Assembly (NCBI GenBank): GCA_002633005.1
Contig: NMRA01000011.1
Coordinates: forward strand, 1,612,093-1,676,092
Direction: 5' to 3'
DNA length: 64,000 bases
DNA from: Phoronis australis
Lineage: Eukaryota > Phoronida > Phoronidae
Part shown: piece after piece, positions 32,688 to 56,400 of the stretch
Position numbering within the stretch: position 1 is the first letter of the stretch
How the letters are laid out: every line of letters starts with the position of its first letter
The notes under the pieces: model-generated
Told to the model about the DNA's origin: nothing
Databases searched by the model: none
What the model saw: the letters and a program-made list of their open reading frames with translations, nothing else
Program-made: the position numbers and the translations under genes

Positions 32688-35664
32688 CCCCCCCCCCCCC
32701 CAACTCACAATCCTGAATCCGTCCCTGGGACAATCCCGTGGGGATGAACCCATCAAGAGTTGAGTAACCGTGAACTAACACGAAAAGTAAGAATGGGCCT
32801 AGGGTCAGTACACTGACCCACTGACCGGCAGCGAGGAGCTGCCTCAAGTAGCTATAGCTGAGATCTAACAATGTGAAAATACGAAATTCCCGATGAACTA
32901 AAGCTAGTGGCTGGTCAGCTCAGCTGTGATTCATTTGAGACAAGCAGCACGTACCGGTCGTCTGCGCTCGCTCTACGGTCAAGATTCGTTTTATTGTGAT
33001 CCAGTTTCGGGAAAATTTTATTCTATTATGATCATTCTTTGATGGAGTCTTTTTGAAAAGGTGAGGTCTCGAAGACCATGGTATGGTGCCTTTGGGGCTC
33101 TTTCAAGATGCCTTGTTGAAACACGACCGGTAATCCAGTTTCTGGTGGCTGGGGAAAAGGATAGTGTGTCCCACTCTTCTTGAAAGCCTGGAGTGAAAAT
33201 TCAGTTCCCGTGGATCACTGAGATTCTGCGCGCCGCGCCTACTGCAGGGTTACATCTTATTTTTATCGTGGGTACGTCAGTCATGACGTGCAAGCGAATC
33301 GGGAAAAGCAATCAATTCCATTTTGAAGAACAAAAATGCATTGCTTAATACTAGTGGAAACTAAAAACACCAAGGAAATGCAAAAACAACCTTTCCAAGC
33401 AATGAGTTTAATTTTAATTAATTTGATGATTTTTAAAAGTTTTTTTATCTGCGGTTTGTGAATCCGAATTTCATCAATCTTTGAGAGTTATTTTATATGC
33501 AAAAATGACCTATAAGTGTACTTTACCATTTGGGGATCGGATTATAGAGTTCTTCCAACTTCAGGCTGTAATTGTATTCATTGAAACATCATCAATTCCT
33601 AAAAGATTAGCTTCTAATTGTCAAAAATCATCTGTGAACTTATCGATCTTCATAGATACATAAACAAGTAAATCAGAAACCAACGAATTTGTTCATCAAA
33701 TGGGAATGTTAAAAGCAATTTCTGCATGCATGCTTGCAGACTTTTGACGGGTAACCGGGGGAGTATGGGATAAGGGACATTCGTATTAAAATGTATTTTT
33801 GCTCATTTCAGGGGTGCCTAAAACGGTTCACGAGGTAAATTTGAACTCCACTTACAAAAATACGCTGAAATCTTTGGTTATGATTGCGAGTTCTTTGAGT
33901 ACCCCTTTTCGACATGTACACGGTCATCAAAAATAGTATTCTATACAGCAGTATTTTCCACATGTGGGAATTCCTTATAAATGACTCGTAGTATCCATAC
34001 AACTATTCTTTTGATACTACGTGAAACAGTAACATTATTTAATAACTAACCATCGGAAATAGTCCGGTTGTACGATTTCACAAAAAGCAGGAAAATAGAG
34101 GTAATCGATTCCAACATTGGGCCCTCTCTCCGTGAGCGGCCCCTTAGGAATTTGTCAATAAAAACACAAAAAGGGTCATCAATGGCCTCCTTCAATGGCG
34201 GGGCCCCTAAATATGAAAATATCTATATTTTCAAAAAATCAGGAAATGCGCAGCGAATGATGTTATCTGTCAGGTCATCATTTTTTCTCAAGTAATATAC
34301 AGTTTCGAGAGAAAAATAAAGCAAAAGTTGTCTCCGTTATCCGTTGCCTGAGAAAGGCATCTGGAAAAATATAGTTTTGCATTCGCAAAATTTAGAATTC
34401 CAGTAAATTAGTACGCTCCGCAAAAGCTTCGCTTTACAATTTCTTTTCGATTTTTCGAAATATATGTATGACTGATTTCGCTCGCGTTTTTAAGTGCGTT
34501 TAGACGACCTGTGCTGCAAAAGCGGAGACCCTAACGACAATGTCCTGGCCAGGGTCCTCAAAAGGTAAACCGTGCACTGATGCATAGTTGTTTAATGTTC
34601 TCTTGAATTTTCTGTGATCCGTAGTCTTTCTTTTCTCGACTGTCCTCGGCCCCACGCTTATGTCGGTTGTAACGATTTAACCCTGACGCCTGGAAACTTT
34701 GGGGGTCCGTGTCCTCCTCCCCGCTTCCCTACGGCCCTGTTACGTAACTTATCAGAACAATTGCGTTGAATACAACTTGTTGGATTTGCCTTATAGATTT
34801 TTAAATAAGTAAGTTTAACAGTCTTTTGAAGAGTTTGTCACCCATAACGCAAAACTTTCATTCGTAGGAGCCGGAAATGGCACGATATGATAGGTTCACA
34901 GACAGATAGCCCCATTGATAGGTCCGTGGAGTAGGTCCCTAAGCTGGTCCTAAAAGTAACAACAATACCACAGTCATGCACTTACAGTGCAGGTAAAGAC
35001 TTTTGTTCACATTTTGCTGCGGGTACAGGTTTAGACCGTATCAAATACCCATAGATCGAACTGCTCATTGCAACTGACCTGCTAACTTCTCAGTTTCTGT
35101 CGCCCCTGCGAAGATGAGTTGGCTTTACACTGATCAAATACCAGGAGCGAAACTAGCAATTTTTCTTGGGGGTCACACATAATTTGTCCAACCTATCCCG
35201 GCGTGCGTTCAGTAGACGCTAGGACCTACGCTAGGACCTAGCTAAAACCTAGTCAAAGTCACGTGTTTTTATTTGAAATACACGGCAATATCTCCCGTAA
35301 TCTCGCGAAGTCTTGCTTTTTAGCGAGGTCCTAGCGTTACTGAACCGGGGAGGCAGTTCTCCCTTTGAAAGCTAGTATGAGGAAGTGGAAGCGGACAAGT
35401 TTGATTTTAAAGACAATTCGACTACTGCATATGCGCTTGCCTGTTTTCAAAGAAAATTGTTTACTCAAATATTTTGCACCCCATAACCCCATTTGCCCAA
35501 CCTTTGTTTTATTGGCACAGGTGGTTGTCCATTGTACAAGGCGCTGGGCCTCACTGTGACTGCGGTTCGACGTAATCTANCTTACTTGAAAGAAGCTCTT
35601 TTCGTGCGTTTTTTCTTTCCGTGTCCAATTTCCTTCTTTTTGCCCAAAAAATAGACGTATATTG
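32688..35664. other. Intergenic, no gene seen
   Basis: Repeat-like. 35203-35245 has GCTAGGACCTA repeated and an inverted partner GGTCCTAGCG near 35325. No coding exon supported. Confidence 0.45.
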
Positions 35665-35880
35665 CGGTGGCGGATCTAAGATGCCACAAGGGGGAGGCCA
35701 ACATGTTGCCTCAGTCGGGGAGAGTTGCGGGAGTATGTGGACCTTCTGTTCACAAATTCTACCGGTGTACTCAACCGTTCCTAGTTACTGAACTCAATAG
35801 TTCTTCATGCTGTTGCTGTTTTACTTGCGGCAGCCAAGGGGGGGGGGGGCGATGGCAAACCCCCCCCCCCAAATCCTATG
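35665..35880. mobile_element. Family A element copy, inverted
   Basis: GGTGGCGGATCTAAGATGCC at the left, C run and AAATCCTATG at the right, and TTGCGGCAGCCAAGGGGGGG inside, the reverse complement of the internal motif in copy 1. Confidence 0.6.
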
Positions 35881-37390
35881 TATTTGGAGGCACCAAACCC
35901 CGACCGTCAGCCTCTTAATCCCCCTCAGAGATGCAACATGTGTAAACAGGCATACACGTATGGCCAATCCGATTCAGTGCAGTTTGAAAGTCATACGACT
36001 TGCCGTGTGACTGAAGCACGCACATGCTCAGATAGCGTTCACCTAAGAAAATACTCGAGGTGTTCCGGATGAAGGCAACGCGTGTGCGAACGGCAAGTCA
36101 CGTGAGTCCAATTGGAGAATGCCGTTGAATATACCGGGATACTTATGTTAATCTGTTATTTAATTGTAGACCAACAGGGGGCATGCTAAGGATTGAGAAT
36201 GACTGTTGCCTACCACTCGTGCTAGTTTGAAGCAATGGTTTTTAACCGTCTCTTGTCCAAATAATTTTCTCTTATGACTGAAGTTCGCCCATTTGCAGAT
36301 ATGAAAATCGTCCGAAGAATAATTTAGGGCAACGAAAATATCCGGTGCTTCGGATGATGCACGTATGTACATACCTTGATCTTTATTGTAGTAATCTTTC
36401 CTATTCTTAGGTTTTATTTGTTTTGATCTTGTTCGCAACAGGACAACTTCCTTTTTCAGCTTACACAAGTCAATGTACAAAACTACTTACTTTGTCTAAC
36501 ATTCACTTGCATTGTATTGACTCCAACACATATATGAGGCAAATAGCGTAGTTACGTCTGGGACCAGGAGTTATATCGCACAACTAAAAATTTTGATCAA
36601 GAAATGAGGAAGTGGCAAAGAAAATAGCATCTGCTTAGGCTGGATTTAGAAAGGAACAGCAATAAATTACAATTGGCTTTGACGAAAAAACAAACAAATC
36701 TGAAACAATACATGTTACATCGATTTCAGTGGATTGTGGTCATTTCCTTTATTGTTGCTGGTTATTAGAAAGTTTATGACATATCTTTGTGTAGGGTTAT
36801 TTATTGTACTTCGAGAGTACAGAGCATTCATTGCCTCCTGTTCTTAGGTGCATGTCCAAGAGTGGGTCATGCAAAAAGTGATGAAGGCTCACGGATTTCC
36901 TTGATTGTTTGCATGAAGATCTCCGTTGATGCTCCAACCCTCATACCCATTTTTGTGCGCGCCACCTTGTGGTTGCTGTGGGAATTTTTCTTTTTCCTGC
37001 CAATTTCAAGCCCTGCTTCATGTTGGCACTTTTTGGGAACTTACCTTGAGATCGAGCCAGAGCGCGAGATTAAACGCTACAACTACATCACTGAATTATG
37101 GTGTCAGCTTCCAGTGACACCTTAGCAGTTTTTGAAGGCTACAAGTTTAGCTAATCAGTGGGGACTTTGAAATGTTAAAAATTGTCCTTTCCTGCCCCAA
37201 TATCTCAACTGAAGTTAAATTTAAAACGACAAAATGACAATCAGTGTTTAGATTCGCCTTAGTTCTACAAAAAAGTATAAAAAGTATAGTCAATAACCCT
37301 TCATCAAAGCTTATTGTTCAAAAGAAGTTTGAAGATGTAAGATACATTTTGCTCCTTGTAAGTTTTACAAAATCGGTCTTTTAAGTACAA
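35881..37390. other. Intergenic; one weak exon-like stretch
   Basis: A minus-strand stretch at 36363-36480 reads LYIDLCKLKKEVVLLRTRSK, coiled-coil-like, and stops at a donor CAAG|GTATGT. No acceptor or partner is convincing, so it is not called a gene. Confidence 0.35.
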
Positions 37391-37646
37391 CATGCGCGCA
37401 CCCAGGCACCCAGGGGGGGGCTCGGGGGGATCGAATGAGCCCCCCCCATTTGGCGAAGTGGACAAAAGGTGCGCCTCAGAAAAACAAAAGGTCCAAGAAA
37501 GTGAGACAAAAGTCCACTAAAAGATGCGCAGTTCACAGTTCTGAAGGTGGTACCCCGTTTCTTTAGTCCTCCAGCTTTTTTGTTATCAAAAGGTCCACTT
37601 CGTGAGAAATTCGAATCCCCCAAACTAAAGGCTGGGTGCGCGCATG
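37391..37646. mobile_element. Family B element, full copy with 14-bp TIRs
   Basis: CATGCGCGCACCCA at the left is exactly inverted as TGGGTGCGCGCATG at the right. The 256-base body has the AAAAGGTCCA and TTTGGCGAAGTGGAC phrases shared by other copies. Confidence 0.75.
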
Positions 37647-37659
37647 TATACACGAGAGA

Positions 37660-38060
37660 AAACTATGCTAATTCAGTTCAATACAAAGTGCTGCATAGGA
37701 CCTTTCCTAAAAACGCTTAGTTATCTATGTTGATTCTGATTCGTGTTCTGTCTGTATGAACGAATGTGAGACAATCGAACAGTTATTTGTAGGCTGTTGC
37801 GTCACGCGCTCTTTTTGGCGCGACATTGAGAGCCTGTTATCAGCAAAGGTCGACTCCGAACTCCATTTGGAAAAAAGACATTTTTAGAGTCCCGTTTAGA
37901 AAAGAGAACATAGTATTCCATAGGTTTCTATTGCATGCGAAATATTACATATACATTTCAAAAATTAAAAAGAATCCCTTAACTTTAAAGGTTTTTCTTA
38001 ATTATTTGAAAACAAGTTTATTGCTGAGAAGTAAAATCATAAATCCAAATAACTCCAGGA
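37660..38060 (+). pseudogene. LINE (non-LTR retrotransposon) 3' end, frameshifted
   Basis: Translated in pieces it gives VQYKVLHRTFPKNA, then DSDSCSVCMNECETIEQLF and VGCCVTRSFWRDIESLL, then FHRFLLHAKYYIYISKIKK and LTLKVFLNYLK. This is the typical C-terminal region after the reverse transcriptase, with CxxC zinc motif, in CR1/L2-type elements. Several frame changes and stops break it. The rest of the element is absent and the sequence is flanked by a family B element. Confidence 0.75.
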
Positions 38061-38289
38061 TTTCTGGAAATCGTGGTAGTCTTTCTTTGCTGACTACGTA
38101 ATCCATTCACTGATACATGAAGACTTTTAAGTCTGAGAGGGTCCTGCACTGGGTGACTGACGTGTGTACTGTGCATCATATATAATCAACTGCCTTAACA
38201 CTGTCGCTCACATTCTTGTGATGTTATATTTGAATGTCATTGCCTCAACACTATTGTTAACTGTTTGTAATGTTATGTTTGAAGAGTAA

Positions 38290-38580
38290 ATCGTAAAAAG
38301 GCCCCTGAATACTGTTCAGTCAAAATTAGCGTCAGTTTCAAATCACTGCCTATGAGCGCCGGCTTTTTTCTAGTTTCGTAAAGAATAAAAACGTGTTGAT
38401 TGCTTTTCTTTGCAATGCCTGCAGATCACATTTACAATATGTCACAAATAACACTGTAGACGAACACATTTTTACTATACATTTACTCGGACTATATTAC
38501 TCCCAGATATTTATCGTGCTGAGACCCGCACGATGGAAAGATCAACCGGCCAAAACTGTTACCTCTACCAATCGCCTTCG
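38290..38580. repeat. Diverged dispersed repeat, copy 2
   Basis: Resembles 28030-28225: CAGATCACATTTACAATATG, CACAAATAACACTGTAG, ACACATTTTTACTATAC in the same order. Confidence 0.45.
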
Positions 38581-39241
38581 GCTTTGCGTTGACTAATATC
38601 CGGGCATGCGCAATCGTTAAACCGATTTGACTGCAACTCCGCTATATTGTCATGATTGGATTGCGCAATGAAAAGCTGCTAGGCAAATGAATACTTTGTT
38701 AAACTGACGTTAGTCCTATCACCTTGGTTTTCAATTCCAAACATTGCATTGGTACACGTGATTCCTAGCAACTACATGTAATTATTTCGGAGGTGTTGGT
38801 GTAAGCTTTTATGCAATTCTTGTTTATTTCAGACCATTATGTGGTTGACATGTTGATATTATGCGAAACTTGACTTTACAAATCGACAACTTCACCTAAA
38901 GGATTACAATAACCTCTTTCTAGATCACGACCACTCTAACATAACGACTATCAAAAATTACCACGCATTTTCAGTTATTTTTCTCTCTAGCAAGTACATG
39001 TACGACCTGTATACTCTTACTGAAGTAGAGTAGACGTTGTACTGTAATTTTGTATTACGTTAATAGTAGTCTGGCGTGCGAGGTCCAAGTAAACGTTCTT
39101 CGTTTGGTCATTTGATTGTCGTATTTTGATTTCTTAGGTCAGCATAATTTTGTCAGTTGGGCTTGAGATCAATTAAAAAAGGTGATGGGGAAGAAAATAA
39201 ACGGTCGCTGCATGAATATGTGTAAAACGATTACTCCGAGT

Positions 39242-39475
39242 CATGCGCGCACCCGGGGTGGGGGGCTCGGGGCGAAGTTGGCAAAAAGGTCCACCTCAAA
39301 GAAACAAAAAGTCCGAGAAAACATGACAAAAGTGCACTAAAATGACGCAGACGCACAGTTCTGAAGGTGGTACCCCGAGCTTTTCTTTTTTTTTTAGTCC
39401 TCACAATGTTTTGTCAGCAAAAGTCCACATCGACACAAATTTGAGCCCCCCCATTTTCGAGTTGGAGAGCTTCGA
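39242..39475. mobile_element. Family B element copy
   Basis: Left end CATGCGCGCACCCGGGG; body follows 37391-37646 closely, including GCACAGTTCTGAAGGTGGTA. The right end has decayed. Confidence 0.7.
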
Positions 39476-41451
39476 GTGGAGAGACTGAGATACGTGAGCT
39501 TGTGTTTATCTTCATTGGTCAATTGGTAAGTGTAGAGAATAGCTACGAGCACACAATATTTAGTACGCACTTGTACACTGGGGTTTATTTTTTAAAGAAG
39601 CGATCGACAATAATAAGATACATTCTGAAAATTCAAAACCGTGAATGATCCAACACTTAAAATAACTAGCCCAACGGCCATGCTTCATCTCCTCGCAAGA
39701 CTCGGACAGATTTCGATCAAAAGTTACATGCCTGCAAGTGGTTCTCGCAGAGTGGCAGTTGATTTCGTTTTTTTCAGTGTCCGTTTATCTTCAATTATAA
39801 ACCGTCCGTCTCACCTCAGGATAATGAGCGCCAGTTGTTTACGCGCGCCAAAGATTCTTTCCCACGAGAATTTGCCCTTCAAACATTTTATAAGATGAAC
39901 ATTTATTATTCTTTTTTCAATGGAAGAGAAACGAGACGGTATTAAAGGCTGTTATAAACACCAAGATAAGAACAACTAAAAGTATTTCGTGTCAAACTGT
40001 TTATGTACAAGTGGAGAAATAAATTGATCATCTTTCACACCAAAACATATTTTAAACCCTGAAACCAGTCCGCTGAAAGAACCGGTGATCACTCAACTCG
40101 TCACTGGTTTATAACTTGACTAAAACAACAATGTAATATACGTAATAAGCTAAAGAACTTAGTGTAACCGACTTAGATAGCGTACTTGTAAACCAGGATA
40201 TATTGGGATACTGCATGATAAATACCAAAATATCTTCAAATAAAGTGTAACACTGTAGAGAAAACATGACAATACGTACTGTTTTTTTACATTTAACTTA
40301 AACAAAGAACAATACACAGCGATAAATATGTAGCAAGTTCTCTGAAAGCGGTATCTTGCAAGAATTACCCGGATCTCCATTCTTATTACATGCATTTTAA
40401 TTAAACCTTAATCTGCACTTTTACTCAAATATGTGTGAACTAAGGTTAAAAACAATGCAAACATCATGAATCTGTGATTGTCAAACCCAGACATCCTACA
40501 ACTGTTGTATATACGAAAAGCTTTTATATCTATTTACATTTATTTACAATAATCGACACCATGGAAACATGGCGGAGGGATCAGATCTTTAGTCAAATAC
40601 CATGTTGTGTTTGTCTAATTAAGTGCGTTTTAACGCAGAGCATGGCAAGTTAGAACGTCTACGTGAGGTAATAGAAACCACCCTATGCTACCCTTTTCTC
40701 GTCTTCTTATTATCATTATTATAATCATAAGTTGTGGTGGTGGCGGTAGTAGTACATGTTAGTAATAGGAAAGGAATCTCGCGTTTTATCTTTCCGAATC
40801 GAATGCTTGGTTCACGAAGGGCGTGAATCGGGTAATTCCGTTTTTTTTAATAATTTCAAATACAGAATCAGTTGCGTAAGTGTTAGCAAACTTCGTTAGT
40901 TCCCAGCGTTTATAGATAATCATATATATATATGCGTAATACACATGTAACTGTGACATTAAACATGTTATTGTTTAGGTACATCGACACTTACCGGCTA
41001 CTGATTTGAGATACACCAACTGGCGTTCACAAATGTGAACTTGTATAATGAAAAAAATCTGAGTCTGTCTGACTTGTGAAGAATTCGCCGCAAACGTAAT
41101 CTCTCAACACCCTATTAATAACTGAGCAATAAAGCGTTTTGACTTGATTTTCTCACAGAAATCGTCAGCCATTAATACTATTTGCTAACAGTTGTCATCA
41201 CTGGAATTCTCAACTGTTTGAAATATCTTATCAATAGTTGTTATTTTAAACGTGCTATCAGTAGAAAACGCAACGATTTATGTTGACTGAAATGTCTATT
41301 TACTACTTTATCAGATACTTTTCTCGCGTGACAAGTCTAACAGGTTTAAAGTTCTGAGTTATGGGTAGACTTCAAATTTCTTAGTTATTACGAAGAAAGT
41401 AAAAAGTTGCCAATTGGACAATTTTTCAAATGAAGCTGACCTCCAAAATAT
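39476..41451. other. osr 3' flank, no other gene
   Basis: AT-rich. A TTTATT (minus-strand AATAAA) lies near 40548; which poly(A) site is used cannot be told. Confidence 0.45.
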
Positions 41452-53400
<11,949 letters not shown>

Positions 53401-56400
53401 GTTGGTCAAGGATCGCGTTCACTCCTCTTCGCGGACTACCAAAATTGCACGTGCGCGTAAGGTCGTGAAGTTCTGGTATTTTCACGTGCGGCTCGTGATA
53501 TATTATTGTTGTTGTTTTCGTTGTTTATGATCCAGGCTGAAGTCGTTCGAGGTGACGAAGAAACGTCTAATTTAAAGTTAGTGCCATCGCTTCAATTCAC
53601 TGTTCTACCACCTCAAGAAACAGTTTGCTACTGCTGCAAAATTTATATGACCGACTGGTTGGCGACTGAATGGCTTACTGCGAAGACACATGACTATAGC
53701 TCGACTGTTTGTATGTGTCTAATCAGTTATGTCAACAGACTTTCTCTTTCCGGAGCGCACGTGGTACCTGGCACAGAATGTAATATATCATACCTTTGTC
53801 GGAATGATTGGCATACGGGCTATAGTACTTATAAACGAAATTTTGACACAAAATACTGTTAGAAATCAGGGAGTTCATTTTTTGACACAATGAGAGATGT
53901 TCGTGTTTTTCACAATATTATGCACCCGTGTTAAACAGAATAAAAATGTAAAAGTTATACAGTATGGCGGTAGTTTTGCGTAAATCCCGATCGCGCAAAA
54001 TTGGTATATTCCGCTCAATAAATTGGTCCATGTTGAAAAAAAATTACATTATACATTATATTATCAGGGAAACTGGCATTTTAGAACAACGGCAAAAAGT
54101 AGCGAAAGAAAAATATTTCTTCCGTTGCCATTATACTCGGATTCTTGATCCGGTGTAGTTTACATTAATTTCAAAATTATCTTTCTGCTTGTTTGTTTCT
54201 TCGTTTGTTTAACGCATGGATTCCTTTGAATATGGTATTTTGACTTTTTTGACTGGAGTAATTGCGCATTATTTTCGTTTTTTTTTTTCATTTCGTTTCC
54301 GAGATTTATTATTTTGGTGAAATAAAGTAAACATACAAAAATCAGAGGAGATTTTTTTCCAAAAGCATGTTTTGAGTAAGTGACGTCTTTACTATATCAA
54401 TTCTAAGAAAATCAAATCATTCAATAATATTCCATCGACCGCGGTGTGAAACTTACGGCGACCTGTGTGCAAACATATTTAGACTGACTTTTGAATGAAA
54501 TCTGTTACGATAATATTATCGCTCAGGTGTTAAACTGACCAGAACTGTTTCATCCACACCTGTGTGTGAAATCAGATTTTGCACACTCCGCTCAAACTTG
54601 GTGTCATTGTGTTTCTCAGCAGGGGTGTGTGGTGGTAAATAGTTCTATATTTAGGCGCTAACAAGCCTGATAAACATGTATGTGTACTCACAACCAGTCT
54701 GAGAAAGGCACGTGTATTGTTAACTGTCATATTCATAAGACGGCATCTTTGTGCCACTTGTGCTACTGTTTTCTCATGTATGTAAATGTCATTGAAATCT
54801 TTCTTATTTAAATGAAAGAAGAAATCTGATATAACGTTAAGACGTTGGGCAAACGATCGTAGTTTTCCAACACATGGTATGCGCGCAAATTTTTGAGCGG
54901 CGCTTTAGTAGGTTGTAATATGGCACCACTACATTCCAATTTATAAAACTAACATGCCGTAAATTTTGACTCCTTTTCTTTGTTAAAAGCTTTTTTCAAT
55001 GCTTTGTATATTTGTAAATTATTTGTCACTCTTTTCAATGTTTATGTCGTAAATTTTTGGACTGTTCGCGTTGTTAAATACATTTTTCAAAGCTTTATAT
55101 TTGTAATATATTTGTCACTGTGTTCAATGTTTGACTAACACCTTTCTAGCACGTGTACGGCCAGCAAGAGTCATATCTGAAAGGTCCTAGTGCGTCAGAG
55201 CCATATATATTATCAGTGCATAAATTAAATGGAATTTTGATTTATTGTTTTTCGTATCTCAACAAAATGAAGTGAAGTTGCCGACGTTTGTCGCTAACAA
55301 ACTACATCATACAACCAATGTTTTGAAATAAAAGTTCAGTAACCGCATTAAGCCATTTTCAGACGGTCAAATGGTTCGAACCAGCGCTTGATATGTGGTC
55401 TCATCTAAAATGTAATTTTTTAGACAAAACACGTTTAGTTTTGTCAAATCCATATTTTAGTAATGATTTATGCATTTGCGACGGTGTAAAGGTTATCGTA
55501 CTATTGGACATTTCTTATTTTGTCACTGTATTCTGTTAATTCCTTCCAACATTGGCGACTGAATATCAAATTCAACGTGCAGCCATTTTTCTACTTTTAG
55601 TAGACATTTTACGCTATTATAATTACGACAAATCTGTTCACTCTTCACCCATAAACAATTGCTGGGCGTCCGAGACAGTCCATTTGCTTCGCAGTACCCG
55701 GATCGCCTCTGACCTGTACCGCGAAAGACTACGTTCGGAAAATTCCGTTGTGACACTAATTATACGTGGACGACTTAGGAATGTGAGAAATGTTGAAGAT
55801 TTCTCATTGTTTTGAGAATGCAAGTAACGCGATTATGAGACATTCGGAATGTGGATATGTTAATGATATATGCAAATAAAGTCTAAATGGAGACTGAAAC
55901 GGACGAGTGGATACTTTGACGAAAAGGTGAAATCAATTCTCAGTCCGCTCTCACACATTCACAGATCTCAAATGATTTTGGATGAGTTTACGAATTTGGA
56001 ACATGGCTCATTTTCAAATATTACAACCAACTAATTTTTTCACTCTCCAGTGATCCAACGAAGAAAGACAAGATAAACGACGATTTCTAAAGTAAGCTAT
56101 GCGTCACAAAATAGCTTTCCCTAATGAAACCAAAACTAAACCTCAGTAAACATTTAATGAAATGAAAAGTAGCGTATTTGGTCTCCACTGGTCAAACAAA
56201 AATCGATTTGTACTTTAATTTTTTCCTAAATCTCTTTTCATGACGTCACTACCTAGGTGCACGTGAACTTAATTCATATCACTGGTGAACGGAAGCTCAA
56301 GGGTGCATGCGTGGGCCATTCTTGAGAAAAGCGGATTATTATGTCTGCGAATAATGTGGAACAACGTTTTAATAAAAGTAAAACACTTGGTACCTATCGC

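Noticed and set aside
32256-32871. Open frames spanning the N gap
   Set aside because: They are open only because N codons have no stops.
53506-53862. 118-codon plus-strand frame divergent from osr
   Set aside because: Starts at TTG, no signal or domain, no splice support. It may be transcribed from a bidirectional promoter but cannot be called a gene.
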